In this document: one piece after another, positions 6,605 to 9,579 of the stretch | How positions within the stretch are numbered: the first letter of the stretch is position 1 | Layout of the letters: every line of letters begins with the position of its first letter | Origin: JBFHER01 sp041584055 | GTDB taxonomy: Bacteria; Bacteroidota; Bacteroidia; Bacteroidales; UBA5342 | DNA length: 9,579 nucleotides | Direction of reading: 5' to 3' | Assembly: GCA_041584055.1 (NCBI GenBank) | Contig: JBFHER010000147.1 | Span: 1-9,579, forward strand | Made by a program: the position numbers and the translations under genes | The notes under the pieces: model-generated | The model's database searches: none | What the model was told of the DNA's origin: nothing | The model's input: the letters and a program-made list of their open reading frames with translations, nothing else

Positions 6605-7507
6605 ATGAAACCAACATTAGTTATACTGGCAGCAGGAATGGGAAGTCGATATGGAGGACTAAAACAGATCGATGGCTTTGGTCCTAACAAGGAAACAATC
6701 ATTGAATACTCCGTGTTTGATGCAATCCGTGCTGGATTTGGAAAAATCGTCTTTGTAATTAGAAAAAGTATCGAAAAGGAATTTAAGGCACATTTTGGGA
6801 ATAAATTTTCGCACCTGATTGAGGTGGTATACGTTTTTCAGGAACTTGACAATCTGCCGGATGGCATTTCTGTTCCTGAAGGTCGTGAAAAACCCTGGGG
6901 TACGGGACATGCCGTTTTGGTTGCAAAAAATGCTGTGAAAGAGCCTTTCGCGGTGATCAATGCAGACGATTTTTATGGTGCAGAATCTTTCCAGGCCATT
7001 GCAGAAGTACTGAAGGAAACTGACCTGGAACAGCCCCAATGCTACCTCCTTGGCTATCAGGTTAAAAACACACTTTCTGAATTTGGTTCTGTGTCACGTG
7101 GCGTTTGTAATACTAACAGCAACAACGAGTTAATCGATATTGTTGAAAGAACTAAAATATATAAAACAAAGCAGGGCATCGTTTTTGAAGAAGACGAGGT
7201 ACTTACTCAACTGGATGAAAATCAATTGGTTTCTATGAATTTCATGGCATTTTCGCCAGCCGTTTTCAACTATTACGAATCCTATTTCAACGATTTCATC
7301 AATGAAAATTACAAGCAGCTCAAGGCTGAATTCTACATGCCTACTGTATTAAACCGAATGATCAATGAAGGCGTTTCTACAGTTAAAGTATTCGGTACTA
7401 CAGCCCAGTGGTTTGGCGTTACCTACAAGGAAGATAAAGTGGCTGCTGTTAATAAATTAAATGCTTTAATCGAAGCAGGGAAATACCCCGCTGATTTATG
7501 GGCTTGA
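6605..7507 (+). CDS. Sugar-1-phosphate nucleotidyltransferase (NTP_transferase family)
   Basis: This 300-residue protein belongs to the GlmU/RfbA/GalU-type nucleotidyltransferases, which join a sugar 1-phosphate to NTP and release pyrophosphate. The nucleotide-binding loop is LAAGMGSRYGGLK (8-20), with Arg15 and Lys20 in the conserved GxGxR-K positions. PWGTGHAV (97-104) matches the base/ribose-contacting segment. INADDFYG (118-125) supplies the metal-binding Asp. MNFMAFSP (211-218) and WFGVTYKED (269-277) fit the sugar-binding half and the end of the domain. I see no hexapeptide-repeat acyltransferase domain or membrane segment. The family is widespread in Bacteroidota, and its nucleotide and sugar specificity are not clear. 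It is the last gene of the cluster, three bases after the kinase and 25 bases before a strong terminator stem. Confidence 0.85.
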   Translation: MKPTLVILAAGMGSRYGGLKQIDGFGPNKETIIEYSVFDAIRAGFGKIVFVIRKSIEKEFKAHFGNKFSHLIEVVYVFQELDNLPDGISVPEGREKPWGTGHAVLVAKNAVKEPFAVINADDFYGAESFQAIAEVLKETDLEQPQCYLLGYQVKNTLSEFGSVSRGVCNTNSNNELIDIVERTKIYKTKQGIVFEEDEVLTQLDENQLVSMNFMAFSPAVFNYYESYFNDFINENYKQLKAEFYMPTVLNRMINEGVSTVKVFGTTAQWFGVTYKEDKVAAVNKLNALIEAGKYPADLWA

Positions 7508-7532
7508 TGAAGACCTTTTAAAACATTGTTGT

Positions 7533-7573
7533 AGAGGAACTGATCTGATAAATGATTGGTTCCTCTTTTTTTT
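7533..7573 (+). terminator. Intrinsic terminator closing the SIS-kinase-nucleotidyltransferase operon
   Basis: AGAGGAAC (7533-7540) pairs perfectly with GTTCCTCT (7559-7566). The stem continues inward through two G-U and three Watson-Crick pairs to C7545-G7554, giving about 13 base pairs with an 8-base loop. A run of eight T (7566-7573) follows. It lies 25 bases after the stop at 7507. Confidence 0.9.
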
Positions 7574-7809
7574 GCAGATGTTACGGATCAAGCTTTTGAG
7601 TCAGCTCCAAAATTTGACATTGAAATACTGATTTATATTAACAATTCATGAAAACCTTTACAAAACAGAAGGTTAAATCTCATTCTTTTCTAATAGATGT
7701 TCAATAACATATTTTGCTCATTATCAAGAAAATCAATCACTTTCATTTAATTTATTTTTTATAATAATTCTAAATAATCTTCAACTCTGAATCGTTATTA
7801 AATAAGTAT

Positions 7810-7817
7810 TACATTTG
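7810..7817 (+). promoter_or_regulatory. Bacteroidota -7 box for the rseC-rnfB operon
   Basis: TACATTTG matches TAnnTTTG and ends 31 bases before the ATG at 7849. A -33 TTTG is not clear; CTG at 7787-7789 is the nearest candidate. The box is downstream of a strong terminator, so a new promoter is expected here. Confidence 0.5.
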
Positions 7818-7836
7818 TCACCGGAAATTGCAAAGT

Positions 7837-7840
7837 GGAG
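7837..7840 (+). promoter_or_regulatory. Ribosome binding site of rseC
   Basis: GGAG lies 8 bases before the ATG at 7849. It decides against an in-frame TTG at 7828, which has no such signal. Confidence 0.55.
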
Positions 7841-7848
7841 ATTGCAAA

Positions 7849-8265
7849 ATGCAAAAAAAAGCAATTGAACATCAGGGAATAGTCACGAAGATTGAAAACG
7901 ACAGTGTAACTGTTGAAATTCAAGTACAATCGGCGTGTGCCAGTTGTGAGGCGCACGGCACGTGTATGACGAAAGATTCAAAAAATCGTGAAATAAAAAT
8001 TTCCGGCATTAAAACGAACCTTACAATTGGACAACTTGTAACTGTTTTTGGTGAACAAAAAGGCGGATTAATGGCGGTATTTCTGGCTTACTTTGTTCCT
8101 TTTCTTTTGGTTTTACTAACTTTAATAATTGCATTGCAACTTACACACAACAATGAAGTGAAATCAGGACTCTACAGCCTGCTCATTTTATTTCCTTATT
8201 ATGGCATCCTATGGTTGCTCAAAGACCGATTATCGAGATCTTTTCAATTTAAAATTAAAGAATAA
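7849..8265 (+). CDS. rseC: RseC/SoxR-reducing-system family membrane protein, Rnf-associated
   Basis: This 138-residue protein has the RseC layout. A soluble N-terminal beta-rich part carries a cysteine cluster, SACASCEAHGTC (Cys30, Cys33, Cys39), followed by a short linker (NREIKISG) and two membrane helices at about 74-96 (LMAVFLAYFVPFLLVLL) and 107-125 (GLYSLLILFPYYGILWLL), with a short charged tail. The family is named for the E. coli protein that works with Rsx/Rnf to reduce SoxR. In Bacteroidota it commonly begins the rnf operon, where it may help assemble the complex or tune its redox state; that role is inference. The start ATG at 7849 is chosen for its GGAG eight bases upstream. RnfB follows after a 20-base gap. 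Confidence 0.87.
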   Translation: MQKKAIEHQGIVTKIENDSVTVEIQVQSACASCEAHGTCMTKDSKNREIKISGIKTNLTIGQLVTVFGEQKGGLMAVFLAYFVPFLLVLLTLIIALQLTHNNEVKSGLYSLLILFPYYGILWLLKDRLSRSFQFKIKE

Positions 8266-8285
8266 CACGAAACGAAATAGTTGAT

Positions 8286-9579
8286 ATGAGTTTAACACTT
8301 TTAGCAGTCATCAGTTTGGGTTCAATTGGAGCTGTAGCCGCGGTTATTTTATTTGCTGCGGCAAAGAAGTTTCATGTAGAAGAAGATCCCCGAATTGATC
8401 AGGTAGAAGAAATTTTACCTGCCGCCAACTGTGGCGGATGTGGCTTTCCCGGTTGTCGTGGATTTGCCGAAGCTTTGGTTAAAGCAGATGATCTTGCAGA
8501 TTACAATTGCCCGGTTGGCGGTGCAGATGTAATGCAACAGGCAGCATCAATCCTGGGCAAAGTTGCAGCAGTAAGTGATCCGATGGTTGCAGTGGTCCGA
8601 TGTAACGGCACCTGTGACAATCGTCCCCATTTGAATCAGTATGATGGAGCAGCCACTTGTACGATTGCCTCATCCCTTTACGGAGGTGAAACGGGTTGCT
8701 CCTATGGATGTCTTGGATTGGGTGAATGTGTGGAAGCATGTGATTTTGACGCCATGTACATGGATGAAAAGACAGGCCTCCCTGTTATCATTGAAGATAA
8801 ATGTGTTGCCTGTGGTGCCTGTGTTAAAGCGTGTCCAAAAGACATCATTGAGCTACGAAAAATCGGACCAAAATCAAGACGTATCTTTGTTTCCTGTGTG
8901 AATGAAGATAAAGGTGCTGTGGCCCGAAAAGCCTGTTCAGTAGCATGCATAGGTTGCGGAAAATGTTTCAATGTGTGTCCATTCGATGCCATTGAAATGA
9001 AAAACAATCTGGCCTACATCGATTACAACAAATGCAAGCTCTGTAGGAAATGTGTTGTGGTATGTCCCACCAATGCAATTCATGAGTTGAATTTCCCACC
9101 AAAAAAAGTTGAAGCAACCCCCGCTGTTGACGCAAAAAACGTAAAAGTTGTAACAAACGCTGCGGTAGAAGAAAAAAAGCAGAAGCCTGCAAGCAGTGTG
9201 AAGACAGAAACTGATAATAAAAAGTCGATTGAAAATGCCAGGGAGCAAAACGTTTCAAATGATGCAACAATAGCACCTGACAAAACAACCGAGAAAGAAT
9301 CCGCCGCCGCTAAAGCTAAGGCGGCAAAAAATGATTCAGTCAAGGATGACAGTATAGATCTGTCAAATGAGAAAACAATCGAGAAAGAATCCGCCGCTGC
9401 TAAAGCTAAGGCGGCAAAAAATGATTCAGTCAAGGATGACAGTATGGATCTGTCAAATGACAAAACAACCGAGAAAGAATCCGCCGCCGCTAAAGCTAAG
9501 GCGGCAAAAAATGATTCAGTCAAGGATGACAGTATGGATCTGTCAAATGAGAACACAACCGAGAAAAAATCCGCCGTCG
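8286..9579 (+). CDS. rnfB: Rnf electron transport complex subunit B (C-terminus beyond the right edge)
   Basis: The frame is open for 431 codons to the right edge. RnfB carries electrons between ferredoxin and the membrane part of the Na+/H+-pumping Rnf complex. Residues 4-26 are one membrane anchor. NCGGCGFPGC plus a later Cys (C49, C52, C57, C75) form the first 4Fe-4S site. RCNGTC (C106, C110) and C125 precede GCSYGCLGLGECVEAC (C138, C142, C148, C152). Three classic CxxCxxCxxxC sites follow: CVACGACVKAC (173-183), CIGCGKCFNVC (221-231) and CKLCRKCVVVC (250-260). This is the multi-cluster type of Clostridia and Bacteroidota. The core ends near residue 268, where many RnfB proteins finish; here a Lys/Glu/Ala-rich tail continues for more than 160 residues and includes 30-residue tandem repeats. 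No clear Shine-Dalgarno precedes the ATG, which is common in this phylum. rnfC is expected next. Confidence 0.93.
   Translation, partial: MSLTLLAVISLGSIGAVAAVILFAAAKKFHVEEDPRIDQVEEILPAANCGGCGFPGCRGFAEALVKADDLADYNCPVGGADVMQQAASILGKVAAVSDPMVAVVRCNGTCDNRPHLNQYDGAATCTIASSLYGGETGCSYGCLGLGECVEACDFDAMYMDEKTGLPVIIEDKCVACGACVKACPKDIIELRKIGPKSRRIFVSCVNEDKGAVARKACSVACIGCGKCFNVCPFDAIEMKNNLAYIDYNKCKLCRKCVVVCPTNAIHELNFPPKKVEATPAVDAKNVKVVTNAAVEEKKQKPASSVKTETDNKKSIENAREQNVSNDATIAPDKTTEKESAAAKAKAAKNDSVKDDSIDLSNEKTIEKESAAAKAKAAKNDSVKDDSMDLSNDKTTEKESAAAKAKAAKNDSVKDDSMDLSNENTTEKKSAV
9279..9579 (+). repeat. 90-bp in-frame tandem repeat in the rnfB tail (at least 3.3 copies)
   Basis: Copies run 9279-9368, 9369-9458, 9459-9548 and a partial fourth copy from 9549 to the edge. 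Each encodes 30 residues: D/E-K-T-T/I-E-K-E-S, then AAAKAKAAK, then NDSVKDDSMDLSN. Copies 1 and 3 differ at one base (ATA versus ATG, Ile/Met); copy 2 has a few changes, including Thr to Ile. The partial copy is more diverged, with Lys to Asn, Glu to Lys and Ala to Val. Each copy also holds a short GC-rich inverted repeat (for example 9303-9308 with 9320-9325). Confidence 0.95.

Larger units (their letters stand above)
7574..7848. other. AT-rich intergenic gap between the sugar operon and rseC
   Basis: With the terminator stem, the gene-free stretch is about 340 bases (7508-7848). After the terminator it is very AT-rich. It holds a -7 box at 7810-7817 and a GGAG at 7837-7840. A 19-codon ATG frame (7648-7707) is present, but nothing supports it as a gene. 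I see no tRNA, structured RNA or repeat that I can defend. Confidence 0.6.

Noticed and set aside
7653..7674. Inverted repeat AACCTT/AAGGTT with a 10-base loop
   Set aside because: The 6-bp arms are short, there is no T-run, and it is not placed near a promoter or start; probably chance.
7648..7707. Nineteen-codon reading frame in the intergenic gap
   Set aside because: It has no ribosome site or family resemblance, and such short frames are expected by chance.
9303..9332. Intrinsic terminator in the repeat unit
   Set aside because: The hairpin is followed by an A-run, not T, on the plus strand and lies within an open reading frame.
8479..9556. Several reading frames overlapping rnfB on both strands, including a repetitive minus-strand frame at 9080-9556
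   Set aside because: They are shadows of the rnfB coding sequence; the repetitive one merely mirrors the 90-bp repeat.
9279..9579. CRISPR array
   Set aside because: The 90-bp units are contiguous, in frame and have no unique spacers.

Overview
The window looks like chromosomal DNA of a strictly or facultatively anaerobic Bacteroidota, probably from the Bacteroidales/Marinilabiliales side. The sequence is AT-rich. Four genes have a TAnnTTTG promoter box of the Bacteroidota type 25-31 bases before the start codon. The gene content also fits: a DUF4270 lipoprotein next to a half-length glycogen-synthase-like protein, a short MenE, and an RseC-RnfB pair. The genus cannot be fixed from the sequence alone. 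Nothing suggests a phage, insertion sequence, integron or CRISPR array, and no rRNA or tRNA genes were seen.

Layout. (1) Positions 1-1941, minus strand: a glycogen/starch-synthase-like protein made only of the N-terminal half of the enzyme, followed by a DUF4270 lipoprotein that runs off the left edge. (2) 1942-2170: a divergent intergenic region with a promoter box on each strand. (3) 2171-3563, plus: a small beta-rich protein of unknown function and, 13 bases later, MenE (O-succinylbenzoate-CoA ligase, menaquinone synthesis). (4) 3652-4998, plus: a protein with its own promoter box that joins a charged helical repeat region to a GH16-like jelly roll lacking the catalytic motif. (5) 5065-7507, plus: three tightly packed genes for a SIS sugar-phosphate isomerase (KdsD-like, no CBS domains), a PfkB sugar kinase and a sugar-1-phosphate nucleotidyltransferase, closed by a strong intrinsic terminator at 7533-7573. 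(6) 7574-7848: an AT-rich gap with a promoter box for the next operon. (7) 7849-9579, plus: RseC, then RnfB, which runs off the right edge. RnfB carries a nearly identical 90-bp in-frame tandem repeat after its ferredoxin core.

How the genes fit together. MenE serves the quinone pool and RseC/RnfB belong to the ferredoxin-linked Rnf ion-pumping complex, so both concern anaerobic electron transport, although they are separate transcription units. The SIS-kinase-nucleotidyltransferase trio has the composition of a small sugar-activation pathway whose substrate is not evident.

The least explained items are the Lys/Ala/Asp-rich tandem repeat on RnfB, the GH16-like protein with its helical repeat region and no export signal, and the half-length glycogen-synthase-like protein. 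I found no clear candidate for a wholly new defence or mobile system.
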